Below are positions 42,770 through 52,379 of a DNA stretch of 64,000 bases, piece by piece. The notes under the pieces are model-generated. The model was given only the letters and a program-made list of their open reading frames with translations, ran no database searches and was not told the DNA's origin. Each line of letters starts with the position of its first letter. The stretch's first letter is position 1. This DNA is from Rhizobium sp. 16-488-2b (GTDB lineage: Bacteria > Pseudomonadota > Alphaproteobacteria > Rhizobiales > Rhizobiaceae): positions 1 through 64,000 of the forward strand of contig NZ_JAGHMF010000008.1 of the NCBI RefSeq assembly GCF_017741815.1, given 5' to 3'. The translations under genes were made by a program, and so were the position numbers.

Positions 42770-43660
42770 TCAGGGGTGTGGCTTTAGGTCGGCGGAGATC
42801 ATATCGATGAGTGCTCGAACGCGACGAGGCTGAACCCGCACGGGTGGGTAGACGATCTGAAGCGTAGTGTTTCCAGCAGAGAAGGGCGCCAGCACCTCAA
42901 CGAGACGATTGGATTTGAGATCCTCCTGCACGTCCCAGATCGATTTAAGGCAGAGTCCGCGTCCGTCTAGGCTCCAGCACCTTACCAGCTCGCCGTTGTT
43001 CGCTACACGGCGGCCGCGGACGGTGACCTGCCTTGTCGACCCATCGACCACGAACGACCACACCCGGTCTATGTTCATGCCGAACCGCATCAAAATGCAG
43101 TCGTGATGCATAAGGTCGTCAGGGTGCATGGGAGTGCCGTTGCGGCGCAGATATTCTGGTGAAGCGCAGACCACCCGACGGTTCTCGCCCAGCTGCCGGA
43201 CTTTAAGGCTGCTATCTGCGAGAGCGCCATACCGAACCGCGAAATCGAAGCCCTGCCCGACCAGATCGACAAAGTTGTCAGTCAGGTTCAAGTCGATCGT
43301 CACCGCTGGATGCAGTTCCAAAAAGCGGTCCAGGATAGGGACAATCCGGTTGTGACCGAGATCGACTGGACAGCTGAGCCGGATGGGGCCGGATATCGTC
43401 TGCGCTCCGAGGCGCACCTGGGATTCCAGCTCATCAGCTTCGGCCAACAGACGGCGCGCGCCTTCTGCGAGCACTCGGCCCTCGTCCGTAACGCTGATCG
43501 ACCGGGTCGTACGCGTCAACAGTGTCACACCGTAATAGGCTTCCAGCGATGTCAGGCGTTCTGAGGTCGAGGCGGGAGACAGCCCCAACTCGCGGCCCGC
43601 AGCCGAAAGGCTGCCTTTCTCGAGGATCGTCAAAAAAAGGGTGAGATTATCAAGCAACAT
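42770..43660 (-). CDS. LysR-type transcriptional regulator
   Basis: 296 residues with winged helix TLFLTILEKGSLSAAGRELG (about 7-26) and a VDLVGQGFDFAVRYG effector domain. Divergent, by 94 bp, from the VOC/SDR/old-yellow-enzyme genes, which are its most probable targets; OYE genes are frequently controlled by electrophile-sensing regulators. Confidence 0.88.
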   Translation of the reverse strand: MLLDNLTLFLTILEKGSLSAAGRELGLSPASTSERLTSLEAYYGVTLLTRTTRSISVTDEGRVLAEGARRLLAEADELESQVRLGAQTISGPIRLSCPVDLGHNRIVPILDRFLELHPAVTIDLNLTDNFVDLVGQGFDFAVRYGALADSSLKVRQLGENRRVVCASPEYLRRNGTPMHPDDLMHHDCILMRFGMNIDRVWSFVVDGSTRQVTVRGRRVANNGELVRCWSLDGRGLCLKSIWDVQEDLKSNRLVEVLAPFSAGNTTLQIVYPPVRVQPRRVRALIDMISADLKPHP

Positions 43661-43754
43661 ATTTCGGTTTTACCGAAATATCATTTCGCTATCAAGGCAA
43701 TTATCAAGGGATGCCGTAAGCAATAAATATGTCTCCACAAGCAAGGAGACTGCC

Positions 43755-44135
43755 ATGCAGCTTGATCATGTGACCATCCGAACGCGAGACATTGCAGGTA
43801 CTCGTGAGTTTTTCGAAACCGTATTCGATCTCACGGAAGGTCCTCGCCCGGCGAAGATCCAAGGAATACCGGGCCATTGGCTATACGCGAACGGCGCACC
43901 GCTGGTCCACATAATCGGCTCCCCCGGCTATGGCGTCGGCCATCCGGCCGAGGCGATCGATCATGTCGGCTTCAGGCTGGAGGGATATCAGGCTTTCCGC
44001 ACGAAGCTCGAGCGTCTCAACGTACGCTATTCCAAAATGGACCTGCCAGAGATTCAGGAGCGTCGCCTATTCTTCCACGCTCCCGGAGGACCTCTGCTGG
44101 AAGCCGTCTTTTCTGAACCCTTACCACAGGAGTGA
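43755..44135 (+). CDS. Single-domain VOC (glyoxalase-fold) protein
   Basis: A 126-residue VOC protein with the strand MQLDHVTIRTRDIAGTREFF and metal-ligand candidates His5 (LDHVTI), His in IDHVGF and Glu in LLEAVF. CAAGGAG lies upstream of ATG 43755. Single-domain members dimerise and act as lyases, dioxygenases or binding proteins for electrophiles. First gene of a three-gene operon with an SDR and an old yellow enzyme. Confidence 0.82.
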   Translation: MQLDHVTIRTRDIAGTREFFETVFDLTEGPRPAKIQGIPGHWLYANGAPLVHIIGSPGYGVGHPAEAIDHVGFRLEGYQAFRTKLERLNVRYSKMDLPEIQERRLFFHAPGGPLLEAVFSEPLPQE

Positions 44136-44139
44136 AACG

Positions 44140-44811
44140 ATGAATTTTCACCAAAACACCATCTCAGTTGTCGTCGGCGGCAACACAGGTATCGGTCGCG
44201 CTGTCGCTGATGAACTCAGCAAGCGAGAGGGCCGCGTCATCATTGCCAGCCGACGCTCGGGTCTCGATGTCGCCGATCCTGAAGCCGTCGAGAGATACTT
44301 CTCGTCACTCGGCCCGATCGATCACCTCGTATTCACCGCCGGATCCCAGGCTCCGGGCGGCAAGCTCGTTGATGTCGATCTGGCGGATGCCAAGGCTGCA
44401 TTCGATACCAAGTTCTGGGGCAGTCTCGCTGTCGCCAAGGCAGCATCCCGCCAAATGCGGGACGGCGGGACGATAACGTTCACCACCGGATTCCTCGCGC
44501 GCCGCACCGTGCCGAACACCTTTGTGAAGACGGCCATGAATTCCGCCTTGGAGGCAGTGGCGAAAATCCTTGCACGCGAGCTCTCGCCCATCCGCGTGAA
44601 TGTCGTCAGCCCTGGCCTGACGGACACCGAAGCATATGAGGCGATGGACGGAGCGGCCCGGCAGGCAATGTTGGAGCGCGCTGCAGCCAACCTGCCGGCG
44701 GGACGCTACGGCCGCGCAGAGGATGTCGCTCGCGGCTATCTTCTCGCGATCGATAATCCATTCATGACTGGCGCCGTGATTGACATCGACGGTGGCGCCT
44801 TGGTCAACTGA
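44140..44811 (+). CDS. Short-chain dehydrogenase/reductase-like protein lacking the catalytic Tyr
   Basis: The 223-residue Rossmann protein has GGNTGIGRAVADEL for cofactor binding and VNVVSPGLTDT after the active-site helix. The usual YxxxK is not present: the Lys is kept in FVKTAMN, but four residues before it is Asn rather than Tyr. Members of this atypical SDR subgroup exist; whether they are enzymes is unclear. AGGAG precedes ATG 44140; the longer frame from 43930 overlaps the VOC gene. Confidence 0.8.
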   Translation: MNFHQNTISVVVGGNTGIGRAVADELSKREGRVIIASRRSGLDVADPEAVERYFSSLGPIDHLVFTAGSQAPGGKLVDVDLADAKAAFDTKFWGSLAVAKAASRQMRDGGTITFTTGFLARRTVPNTFVKTAMNSALEAVAKILARELSPIRVNVVSPGLTDTEAYEAMDGAARQAMLERAAANLPAGRYGRAEDVARGYLLAIDNPFMTGAVIDIDGGALVN

Positions 44812-44862
44812 TCCCATCCCCACCGCATCCCACCGATCCTTCCAAGAAAAGAGATAGACAGC

Positions 44863-45969
44863 ATGTCCAACAGACTCTTCGAGCCCAGCGCCCTGGGTGA
44901 CATCGCGTTGACGAACCGCATCGTCATGGCCCCGATGACACGCGCGCGCAGCACACAGCCTGGCGATGCGCCGAACGCAATGAACGCGCAATATTATGCA
45001 CAGCGAGCAAGTGCTGGCCTTATCGTAAGCGAAGCGACCCAGATTTCGCCGCAGGGAAAGGGCTACTCTTTCACCCCTGGCATCTACAGCGACGAGCAGG
45101 TCGAAGGCTGGCGGCTGGTCACACGCGCGGTTCACGACGCAGGCGGCCGCATTTTCCTACAGCTCTGGCACGTCGGCCGTATGTCGCATCCGGCTTTTCA
45201 CGGCGGCGATCTCCCAGTTGCGCCATCGGCCGTCCCGTTTGAGGGATCGATCTGGATGGTAGATCAGGAGACCGGGGTCGGTGGCATGTACGATTGCCCG
45301 ACGCCGCGCGCGTTGGCGGTGGAGGAGATCCACGCGATCGTCGATGACTACCGCCGTGCCGCGCGCAATGCGATCGCCGCTGGTTTCGACGGTGTCGAGA
45401 TTCACGGCGCCAATGGTTACCTGCTCGACCAGTTCCTGCGCACGACTTCCAACGTCCGTACCGATGAATTCGGTGGTTCGCGCGAAAAGCGTCTTCGCTT
45501 CCTCAAGGATGTGGTCGATGCAGTTTCTGACGAGGTGGGATCAGACAAGACGGCAATCCGTCTGGCGCCGTTCCTCACCGCCCGCGGCATGGCCTGCCCC
45601 GATATCTTGCCGACGATCCTGGAAGCGGCAGACTATCTCGCCAGCAAGCAGATTGCCTACCTCCACCTGGTCGAGGCGGACTGGGACGACGCACCGGAAT
45701 TCACCGATGAGTTTCGTCGTGAGATCCGTTCCCGTTTTACGGCCCCGATCATCGTGGCAGGCAAGTACGACAAAGCGCGCGCGGATGCCATTCTCGAAAG
45801 TGGGCTTGCCGATCTCGTGGCCTTCGGTCGCCCTTTCGTCGCCAATCCGGATCTTCCCCGCCGGCTTGCTGAGCAGCTGCCTCTAGCGGATTTCGATGGA
45901 GCAGCGCTGTTTGGTGGCAGCCGGCAAGGGTACACTGACTATAAGGCTTGGATCCCAGCCACAGCATAA
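44863..45969 (+). CDS. Old yellow enzyme family alkene/NADH:flavin oxidoreductase
   Basis: A 368-residue FMN TIM barrel: the start NRLFEPSALGDIALTNRIVMAPMTRARS, QLWHVGRMSHP and the active-site EIHGANGYLLDQFL (HxxN pair binding the substrate carbonyl) place it with NemA/xenobiotic reductases. These reduce the C=C bond of enones, maleimides and quinones, and also nitro compounds. Third gene after the VOC protein and SDR. A stem-loop follows at 46016. Confidence 0.92.
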   Translation: MSNRLFEPSALGDIALTNRIVMAPMTRARSTQPGDAPNAMNAQYYAQRASAGLIVSEATQISPQGKGYSFTPGIYSDEQVEGWRLVTRAVHDAGGRIFLQLWHVGRMSHPAFHGGDLPVAPSAVPFEGSIWMVDQETGVGGMYDCPTPRALAVEEIHAIVDDYRRAARNAIAAGFDGVEIHGANGYLLDQFLRTTSNVRTDEFGGSREKRLRFLKDVVDAVSDEVGSDKTAIRLAPFLTARGMACPDILPTILEAADYLASKQIAYLHLVEADWDDAPEFTDEFRREIRSRFTAPIIVAGKYDKARADAILESGLADLVAFGRPFVANPDLPRRLAEQLPLADFDGAALFGGSRQGYTDYKAWIPATA

Positions 45970-46015
45970 ATCAGCTGGAATCGATCTGCTCCCGCCGCAG
46001 CCGATCTGAGATTCA

Positions 46016-46047
46016 TCCGGTGCCTTCTTCAACAGTTAGGCACCGGA
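46016..46047 (+). terminator. Stem-loop after the old yellow enzyme gene
   Basis: TCCGGTGCCT (46016-46025) pairs with AGGCACCGGA (46038-46047), a perfect 10-bp stem with a 12-nt loop. An AT run rather than a T-tract follows, so termination efficiency is uncertain. Confidence 0.5.
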
Positions 46048-46187
46048 AGACATATATATATATGCCCACCACCAAAACCCTTTTCCGTTATTCAGAACAG
46101 CCAAAAGTCCTGTGTCCAAGATTTAAGCAGATGTCGTCAACCACCTTGATTGTAATGAAGTTTGAGCCTTTTGAGCATGCCACAAAC

Positions 46188-46216
46188 TTGACATCGAAAG
46201 TGGCTCTTGCATAAGT
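46188..46216 (+). promoter_or_regulatory. Possible sigma-70 promoter upstream of the AraC gene
   Basis: TTGACA (46188-46193), a 17-bp spacer and ATAAGT (46211-46216) lie about 185 bp before the AraC-type start. The -35 is perfect and the -10 weak. Confidence 0.3.
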
Positions 46217-46401
46217 TTTGAGACTTAGCATCCAGCGTATACCAGTTTCGATAGTTAGGCTTCGGGACTATTCGCGGAAGAGATGCAAAGAGACGCATAC
46301 AGCGTCACCTGTGTCGGCAGATAGCGGCCGACTGGCATAAGCCTTGCTTCGATGAAACCGCGCGTGACCGATGTTCGGTCGCCCTTTGCTGGTTACGGAA
46401 C

Positions 46402-47400
46402 ATGTCATTTCATTACTCCACCGCCGATCTTTCGCAGAGCCAACGCGCCAAGTACTGGCATGACAGTGTTGCCGCTCAATTGATCCCCGCAGAGGCGAAA
46501 TACGGAGATCCTCATAGTTTTCAGGGCTCCCTCCGGGGCGGTCCCTTGGCCGGGCTGACAATCTGCGAAATGAAGGCGCAGCCGCATACCTTCGTCCGGA
46601 CCGCACAGATCGTCCGTCGTGCGCCTGATGAGGATTTCGTCGCAACGTTCCTCAAGGAAGGTTCGATGAGATACTGTCAAAATGGCAGAATGGTCGAAGC
46701 CACCGCTGGCTCAATCGTTCTTCTCGATGCGGGCAGACCGTTTAAACATGAGATGGGGGCAATCACATCCCTGATTCTACGCATTCCTCGTAGACGGTTT
46801 CTTGCTCGCTTCCCTCAAGCGGAACGGCTGACTGGGGTCGAGCTTGCACAGGACAATCCGATGACTGGCCTTCTGCACCAGATCGCTGAGGAAGCTTTGC
46901 GCATGCAGGCCAACTCCAGTGCAAACTCCGCCGAAACCCGGTTTGCGTCGGCCCTCATGGACTTGTTGATCGTCACGATGGAGCAGTCTTCGGCCGGCGA
47001 CGCCGGCGGCGATTCCAACAGATATGAGATGGTTCGTCGGAAGGCCTCCGATTTCATCGATGCGCAACTGGATGATTATGAATTGAGCATCGAAACCATT
47101 TCGAGCGCCACGGGAACATCCTCAAGAACGCTTGCCCGCGCCTTCGCCGCCGACGGCAGAACGGTAATGCAGCATGTGTGGAAGAGAAGGCTCGACGCAA
47201 GCTTCGCCCTGCTGTCGGAGCGGCGCGTTGCGCAGGTGACTCAAGCAGCCTATCAGTGCGGCTTCAACGACCTCTCGCATTTCGCGCGCGCGTTCAAGTT
47301 GGCGTTCGGGGTGACGCCTGGGGCCGTCCTTCGCGGGGTTGAGGCTCGCGAAGGCCATCGGCTGGCTAACGCGGATCCAGGCAGCAACGTTTCACACTAG
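46402..47400 (+). CDS. AraC-family transcriptional regulator
   Basis: 332 residues: an N-terminal AraC-binding-like domain (about 40-190) of the FeaR/NphR type, and two helix-turn-helix motifs at the C-terminus (LSIETISSATGTSSRTLARA and VTQAAYQCGFNDLSHFARAF). The preceding and following genes run in the same and opposite direction respectively, so the target is unclear; the amide/urea-type ABC operon to the right or the OYE module to the left are candidates. Confidence 0.86.
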   Translation: MSFHYSTADLSQSQRAKYWHDSVAAQLIPAEAKYGDPHSFQGSLRGGPLAGLTICEMKAQPHTFVRTAQIVRRAPDEDFVATFLKEGSMRYCQNGRMVEATAGSIVLLDAGRPFKHEMGAITSLILRIPRRRFLARFPQAERLTGVELAQDNPMTGLLHQIAEEALRMQANSSANSAETRFASALMDLLIVTMEQSSAGDAGGDSNRYEMVRRKASDFIDAQLDDYELSIETISSATGTSSRTLARAFAADGRTVMQHVWKRRLDASFALLSERRVAQVTQAAYQCGFNDLSHFARAFKLAFGVTPGAVLRGVEAREGHRLANADPGSNVSH

Positions 47401-47612
47401 AGGCGATAGTGCGAAGGCGCCTAATGGTGCCGCTCCCCTGCCGGATGATCCAATATCCAAACGTCTTATGGGAAATTGCCCTTGAGGCACGTGAGAACCT
47501 CGAAAACGCGCTGTTCGAAGGCGCGACCGCGGTCGTATGTTTCTGACATTGATATGCAACTCCGTCTGTTTTGGAGTTGTCCAGCGCCGGAATGATAATG
47601 CAAGCCTAATGA

Positions 47613-47634
47613 GGCCGGGCACTGCCCCCCGGCC
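47613..47634. other. Small hairpin between convergent AraC and ABC genes
   Basis: GGCCGGG (47613-47619) pairs with CCCGGCC (47628-47634). It lies in the 285-bp convergent gap and has no T-tract; a weak terminator at best. Confidence 0.3.
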
Positions 47635-47685
47635 CGCCTGCTCTCCAATAGTTTGCACTGTCTGGGTGGCTCCAGCCTCGCCCTC

Positions 47686-48396
47686 TCACAGCATCAGATT
47701 TTGCCGCACCGTCTCGCTCGTCACTTCGCCTGATGCGATCGTGCCCACAATCCGGCCTTTCTCCATGACATAGGAGCGGTCGCTCAATGACAGAATTGTG
47801 TCGAGGTTCTGCTCCACGAAAAGGACTGTCGTCCCCAACTCACGGCTGAAGGATCTTAGTGCGTTGCATATGAGCTGGACGATGGACGGCTGAATACCTT
47901 CGGACGGTTCGTCCAGAAGCATCAGAACGGGATTTCCGATCAGCGCACGCCCGATTGCAAGCTGCTGCTGCTCGCCACCCGACATGGTTCCAGCCATTTG
48001 ATTGCGGCGTTCCGCCAAGCGAGGAAATGACTCGAAAACGAGTTCCGGCAGCTTCTTGCCCGCCGGACCGCCGATCGAGCGCCCAACCTCAAGGTTTTCT
48101 TGGACCGTCATGCGGGGAAAGACGTCGCGTCCCTGCGGAATGTAACCGATTCCAAGACGTGCGCGGCTATCGGCGGAGAGCTTGGTGATATCACGTCCAA
48201 GCAGTCGCACACTGCCGGACGCCGCTCCAAGCAGGCCAATCAGGCATCGCATCGTTGTCGTTTTCCCGACCCCGTTGCGACCGATCAAGCTGACGATTTC
48301 ACCTTTCGACACGGAAAGGTCAACACCTTGTAGGATCGGGGTTGCTCCGTATCGTGCCCATAAATTCTCGACATGGAGGACGGCATCAGTGCTCAT
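47686..48396 (-). CDS. ABC transporter ATP-binding protein, LivF/UrtE type
   Basis: 236 residues with Walker A GRNGVGKTT, Q-loop YIPQGRDVFPRMTV, signature MSGGEQQQ, Walker B LMLLDEPSEG and the switch region LFVEQNLD. The YIPQGRDVFP form resembles UrtE of urea transporters as well as LivF. ATG 48396 overlaps the stop of the partner ATPase gene by 11 bp. Confidence 0.88.
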   Translation of the reverse strand: MSTDAVLHVENLWARYGATPILQGVDLSVSKGEIVSLIGRNGVGKTTTMRCLIGLLGAASGSVRLLGRDITKLSADSRARLGIGYIPQGRDVFPRMTVQENLEVGRSIGGPAGKKLPELVFESFPRLAERRNQMAGTMSGGEQQQLAIGRALIGNPVLMLLDEPSEGIQPSIVQLICNALRSFSRELGTTVLFVEQNLDTILSLSDRSYVMEKGRIVGTIASGEVTSETVRQNLML

Positions 48397-49111
48397 GGTT
48401 GGTTCTTCCCAGGTAGATTTCGGCCACACGCTCGTCAGCGATTATGTCGTTAATCGATCCGTGCGCGAACTTTCGTCCGAAGTGGAGGACCGTGACGGCC
48501 TTCGCGATCTGGCGGACGAACGCCATGTCGTGCTCGACGACGAGCATCGTCGTGCCTTCCTTGTTCAGCTGAAGGATCAGCTCGCCTGTCTTGTGCGTTT
48601 CTTCCGGAGACATCCCCGCGGTCGGCTCGTCGAGCAAAAGAAGCCGGGGACGCAAAGCCATAGCCATTCCGATTTCGAGCCATTGCTGCTGGCCATGTGA
48701 CAGCTCGCCTGCGAGCTTGCTGTGGCTTGCGGACAGATCGAGTAACTCCAGCAAACGATCCTCCTCGGATTTCAGCTCTCCATAAGCGACGTGGTGCTGT
48801 AGGGCGATGTGAATGTTCTGACGAACAGGCAACTCTTTGAAGACAGAGGGCTTCTGCATCTTGATACTCATCCCCCGTTTCACCCGGCTGAATGGCATCT
48901 CCCTTGTCACATCCGCACCGTCAAACTCCACGCGACCGGAGGTAGCTTGGTAGGTTCCTACGACGAGCTTGAAGAACGTGCTTTTTCCGGCGCCATTCGG
49001 ACCGATGATGCAATGGATGTCGCCTTGATCAACCGACAAAGTGACATCGGATACAGCCGCCAAGCCTCCGAACGATTTCGACAACGAGTGCGTTTCGAGA
49101 AGCTTAGCCAT
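48386..49111 (-). CDS. ABC transporter ATP-binding protein, LivG/UrtD type
   Basis: 241 residues with Walker A GPNGAGKST, the LSHGQQQWLEIGMA signature variant typical of UrtD/LivG, Walker B LLLLDEPTAGMSPEET and VVEHDM. AGGAG precedes ATG 49111; the frame from 49222 overlaps the permease. Partner of the LivF/UrtE-type ATPase. Confidence 0.88.
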   Translation of the reverse strand: MAKLLETHSLSKSFGGLAAVSDVTLSVDQGDIHCIIGPNGAGKSTFFKLVVGTYQATSGRVEFDGADVTREMPFSRVKRGMSIKMQKPSVFKELPVRQNIHIALQHHVAYGELKSEEDRLLELLDLSASHSKLAGELSHGQQQWLEIGMAMALRPRLLLLDEPTAGMSPEETHKTGELILQLNKEGTTMLVVEHDMAFVRQIAKAVTVLHFGRKFAHGSINDIIADERVAEIYLGRTNHEH

Positions 49112-50186
49112 GGGCGCCGTCTCCTGCGGGCGTGCCAAGGACAGCCGCGGATTCCTGGCGTCGGCGACGGCTAAGCAGGCCGACCCGTTTGATGAACCCG
49201 ATGACGAACCCTTCAGGCACATACATGACTGTCACAAGAAGGATCACGCCGGTGAGGATGAGGGCCGCCTGCTGACTGTAGATTGTGATGAGCTGGTAGG
49301 CGAACAGGAAGAAGAATGACCCGACAAGCGTGGCGGTGATCTCCTGCCTGCCGGAGAAGGCGACCCAGACGATCGGCATCGTCGCTGCCGGAAGTCCGAT
49401 GGTCGTCGGAGTGATGAATTGTCCCCAGGCCGTATAGAGGGCGCCGCTGAGACCAGCGAGACCGCTGCCTATGCAGAACGTGATCAGACGATACTTCCGC
49501 ACGTCGTAACCCAATAGTTCTGCACGCTGTTCATCTTCGCGAATTGCAACGATCACGTTGCCGAATTTCGAGTTCAAGAGAATCCGGAGCCCGAAATAGA
49601 CCACCAGGAGAAGGGCGATCATAAGATAGTAGAGGTTCGTCCCTTCGAAATAGATCTTGATATCGCCATACGTGATGTTCAGCGGCTTCATCCCGGTCAT
49701 TCCGTTGAAACCATTGAGGCGCGCCTTGCCGATCGCCCACTCGGGACCTGCCGTTTGGCTGAGAAAGAAGGTCAGCACCAACGTGGCCGCGAGCGTAACT
49801 ATGCCGAAAAATACGCCCCCGACACGCCCATAAATCATGAAATAGCCGAGTATGCCGGCGGCGACGACGGAAATGGCAACTCCGAGCAAGAGAGCTTCGA
49901 AGGTGGTGAAGCCCCGCCCACCGAGATTGATGGCGATAACACCATACGCATATCCCGCGATACCGAAGAAGAACGTCTGCCCGAAGGACATGATACCGCC
50001 GTACCCCCACATGACGCAGAGGCCCAAGGCCATGAAGAGCCAGACGAAGAAGTAGGCGAAGTTGCCAACATCATAGGGATCGGCAAAAAGCGGAAAGGCC
50101 AGGGCTGCAAGCAGGACGGCCACGAAGCTGCCCCAGAAGCGACGTCCCGTCCCGAGTGTTTGTGGACCATTGATGAGTTTGAGCAT
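49104..50186 (-). CDS. ABC transporter permease, LivM/UrtC type
   Basis: A 360-residue permease with eight to ten transmembrane helices; ISLVMWGYGGI-like entry (CVMWGYGGIMSFGQTFFFGIAG) and the coupling helix region AIREDEQRAELLGYDVRKYR are typical of LivM/UrtC. The start at 50186 gives family length; the frame from 50312 would overlap the neighbouring permease. Overlaps the ATPase gene by eight bases. Confidence 0.87.
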   Translation of the reverse strand: MLKLINGPQTLGTGRRFWGSFVAVLLAALAFPLFADPYDVGNFAYFFVWLFMALGLCVMWGYGGIMSFGQTFFFGIAGYAYGVIAINLGGRGFTTFEALLLGVAISVVAAGILGYFMIYGRVGGVFFGIVTLAATLVLTFFLSQTAGPEWAIGKARLNGFNGMTGMKPLNITYGDIKIYFEGTNLYYLMIALLLVVYFGLRILLNSKFGNVIVAIREDEQRAELLGYDVRKYRLITFCIGSGLAGLSGALYTAWGQFITPTTIGLPAATMPIVWVAFSGRQEITATLVGSFFFLFAYQLITIYSQQAALILTGVILLVTVMYVPEGFVIGFIKRVGLLSRRRRQESAAVLGTPAGDGAHG

Positions 50187-50203
50187 GGTAGAAATCCTAG
50201 ATT

Positions 50204-51070
50204 TCAGCGGAGATGCCGATTGACCAAGCCGGTCACGCCGTCTGGCAGAACGCGGATGACAAGAATGACGGCCACCAACATCCCGATTTGGCCAATGACC
50301 TGTCCTTGCCAAGCGTTGAGGCCGGTACGAATGAATGACAGGATGATGGCGGCTGGCGCTGTTCCGAGGAGCACATTGGCGCCCCCGATCACGACCGTGA
50401 CGAAGCTATCCGTCACGAAGGTAGCGCCCATTGTCGGAACGAGGCTCATGGTGGGCGCGTAAAGCCCCCCGCAGAGCCCTGCCAGACCAGCCCCAAGTCC
50501 AAAGCTGAGTGCGTAGATCCAATTGATCCTCACACCGAGCGCGCGAGCCATGGAGGGCTGCTGCATCGTGGCACGCGCAAGGACGCCGAAACGCGTTCGC
50601 ATGAACAGGAGATATAGGAGGCCAAGCACGGCAATGGCGGCGGCGAAGAGAATGACGCGGTATGTCGAGAATGAGTAATCGCCAACCGAAAAGCTTCCTG
50701 GCGGCGTTCCAATCCCTGAAAGGCTCGGCCCGATCACGAGAAGCGTGCCTTGTGTAACGATGAGGCTCAAGCCCCAGGTCGCCAGAAGCGTATCGACGGG
50801 CCGACTGTAGAAGCGGCGAATGACAACGATTTCGACCAGTACGCCCAATACCGCCGCGGCAAGCGCGCCGCACAGCTGGGCCAGCACAAGGGGAAGTCCC
50901 AGGTTGACCATGCCCACGGTTACGTAGGCGCCGCACATGATGAATTCGCCATGCGCCATGTTGATGACGCCCATCATGCCGAACACGATGGCGAGACCAG
51001 CCGACGCCAGAACGAGGAAGGCGAATATGTCGGCAAATTGATAGATGTAGGAGAAAATTTCGCCCAGCAT
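50204..51070 (-). CDS. ABC transporter permease, LivH/UrtB type
   Basis: A 288-residue permease with GLAIVFGMMGVINMAHGEFI near the N-terminus, the diagnostic LivH/UrtB motif, and the coupling stretch RATMQQPSMARALGVRINWI. GAGGTG five bases before ATG 51070 supports this start over GTG 51079. Pairs with the LivM/UrtC-type permease. Confidence 0.88.
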   Translation of the reverse strand: MLGEIFSYIYQFADIFAFLVLASAGLAIVFGMMGVINMAHGEFIMCGAYVTVGMVNLGLPLVLAQLCGALAAAVLGVLVEIVVIRRFYSRPVDTLLATWGLSLIVTQGTLLVIGPSLSGIGTPPGSFSVGDYSFSTYRVILFAAAIAVLGLLYLLFMRTRFGVLARATMQQPSMARALGVRINWIYALSFGLGAGLAGLCGGLYAPTMSLVPTMGATFVTDSFVTVVIGGANVLLGTAPAAIILSFIRTGLNAWQGQVIGQIGMLVAVILVIRVLPDGVTGLVNRHLR

Positions 51071-51143
51071 TTTATGCACCTCGAGACCAGTTCAATGGCT
51101 TCGCGGCGCCCCGTCTCTTGAGCGCCGCGTGCATCCGTCCTAA

Positions 51144-52379
51144 TCAGTTCTGAGGAAGGTTATCCGGGCTGTACTGCTCCTGCGGATTGTTTTTGGTCAG
51201 ATCGCAGCCGACCGAGCCCAGCCAGAACGGCTGGATCACGCCCAAATCTTGCTCGCGCTTCACTTCGTGCTTGTCGTTGACCGAGAGGAGATACATGTTG
51301 TGCGACATGTGCTGGCTCTTGGGATCCATGCAGATCTTGCCTTCGGACGCTTCGACGCAGACGTCGCCTTGCGCTACGACCTTGCGCATGTCCTCGAGCT
51401 TGGTCGATTTGGCTCGTTCGACCATCTCCTTGTAGAGATACATCGTCCAGTAGGCGTTGTAGCCCATGTCGTTGATGTAGGTCTCGTTCGGATATTTGGC
51501 GTGCCACTTCTTCTTGAACGCCTCGGCCGCGGGTGTGTCGAGTTCCTCGTACCAGTTGGCCGTGACATGCATGCCGGAAAGTGCGGGCGGCGGGAGCACC
51601 TTGTGCTCCCAACCGAGCATGACCTTCACCGATGAGGCCATCGGGATGTTAAGCTTCGCGGCCGCGGCCTGCTCGAAATAGCTGTCCTGAGCGCGACCAG
51701 CCTGGACTGCAAGGATCCAGTCAGGTTTGGCCTTCTGGATGTTTTGAATGGTCTGAGCGAACTGGCTGACGCCCAACGGGATGAACTCTTCGCCGACAAG
51801 CGTGCCCTTGACGTCGTCCTGCGCCAGGATCTGTTTGTTCCATTCCGACGCCAAATGACCGAAGTTGTAGTCCGGCGCGATGACATAGACCTTCGGGCCG
51901 AATTTCTTCACCATGTAGGGAATGAGCGTCGAGAACTGCTGTTCAGGCACGGCACCCGTCGCGAAGGTGTTGGCGTCGCAGACGCCGCCCTCGTATTGAT
52001 TGGTATAGAAGTAGGGTGTTTCGCCCTTGTCGATGATCGGTCGGAGAGCTTCGCGAGAGGCGGATGTGATACCGCCGATAAGCACGTCGACCTTGTCCCT
52101 GTCGATCAGCCGGCGCGCGAACTCCTGATAGCGGGCGTTGTCGCTCTGCGGATCGAGATAGATCAGATCGATCTGCCGGCCCATGATCCCGCCGGCTTTG
52201 TTGATCTCCTCGACAGCCAGTTCGGAACCATGCACCTTCGGAATGCCAATCGGGCCGAAGTCCCCCGAAGAATCTTCAAGCAGGCCGATTTTGATTGGGT
52301 CTTCGGCGTGGGCTATACCCGACACCAGGGCGATCAGTGCCAGAGCGGCGGCACTCGCCAACATTTTGGATTTCAGCAT
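51144..52379 (-). CDS. ABC transporter substrate-binding protein, amide/urea type
   Basis: A 411-residue periplasmic binding protein with a signal peptide cleaved after AHA near 23 and the type-I fold (IKIGLLEDSSGDFGPIGIPK). Its pattern is that of the AmiC/UrtA (short-chain amide and urea) group rather than LivK. An AAGGGA site supports ATG 52379. First gene of the five-gene importer; an exported amidase and an Lrp-type regulator lie just upstream on the same strand, suggesting amide or amide-derived substrates. Confidence 0.85.
   Translation of the reverse strand: MLKSKMLASAAALALIALVSGIAHAEDPIKIGLLEDSSGDFGPIGIPKVHGSELAVEEINKAGGIMGRQIDLIYLDPQSDNARYQEFARRLIDRDKVDVLIGGITSASREALRPIIDKGETPYFYTNQYEGGVCDANTFATGAVPEQQFSTLIPYMVKKFGPKVYVIAPDYNFGHLASEWNKQILAQDDVKGTLVGEEFIPLGVSQFAQTIQNIQKAKPDWILAVQAGRAQDSYFEQAAAAKLNIPMASSVKVMLGWEHKVLPPPALSGMHVTANWYEELDTPAAEAFKKKWHAKYPNETYINDMGYNAYWTMYLYKEMVERAKSTKLEDMRKVVAQGDVCVEASEGKICMDPKSQHMSHNMYLLSVNDKHEVKREQDLGVIQPFWLGSVGCDLTKNNPQEQYSPDNLPQN

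Larger units (their letters stand above)
45970..46401. other. Intergenic region between the OYE gene and the AraC gene
   Basis: A 432-bp gap. It contains a stem-loop (46016-46047), a short AT dinucleotide run (46052-46063) and a possible promoter (46188-46216). No gene is supported. Confidence 0.5.

Noticed and set aside
46052..46063. AT dinucleotide run
   Set aside because: Only six repeat units; not a supported origin, microsatellite function or promoter on its own.
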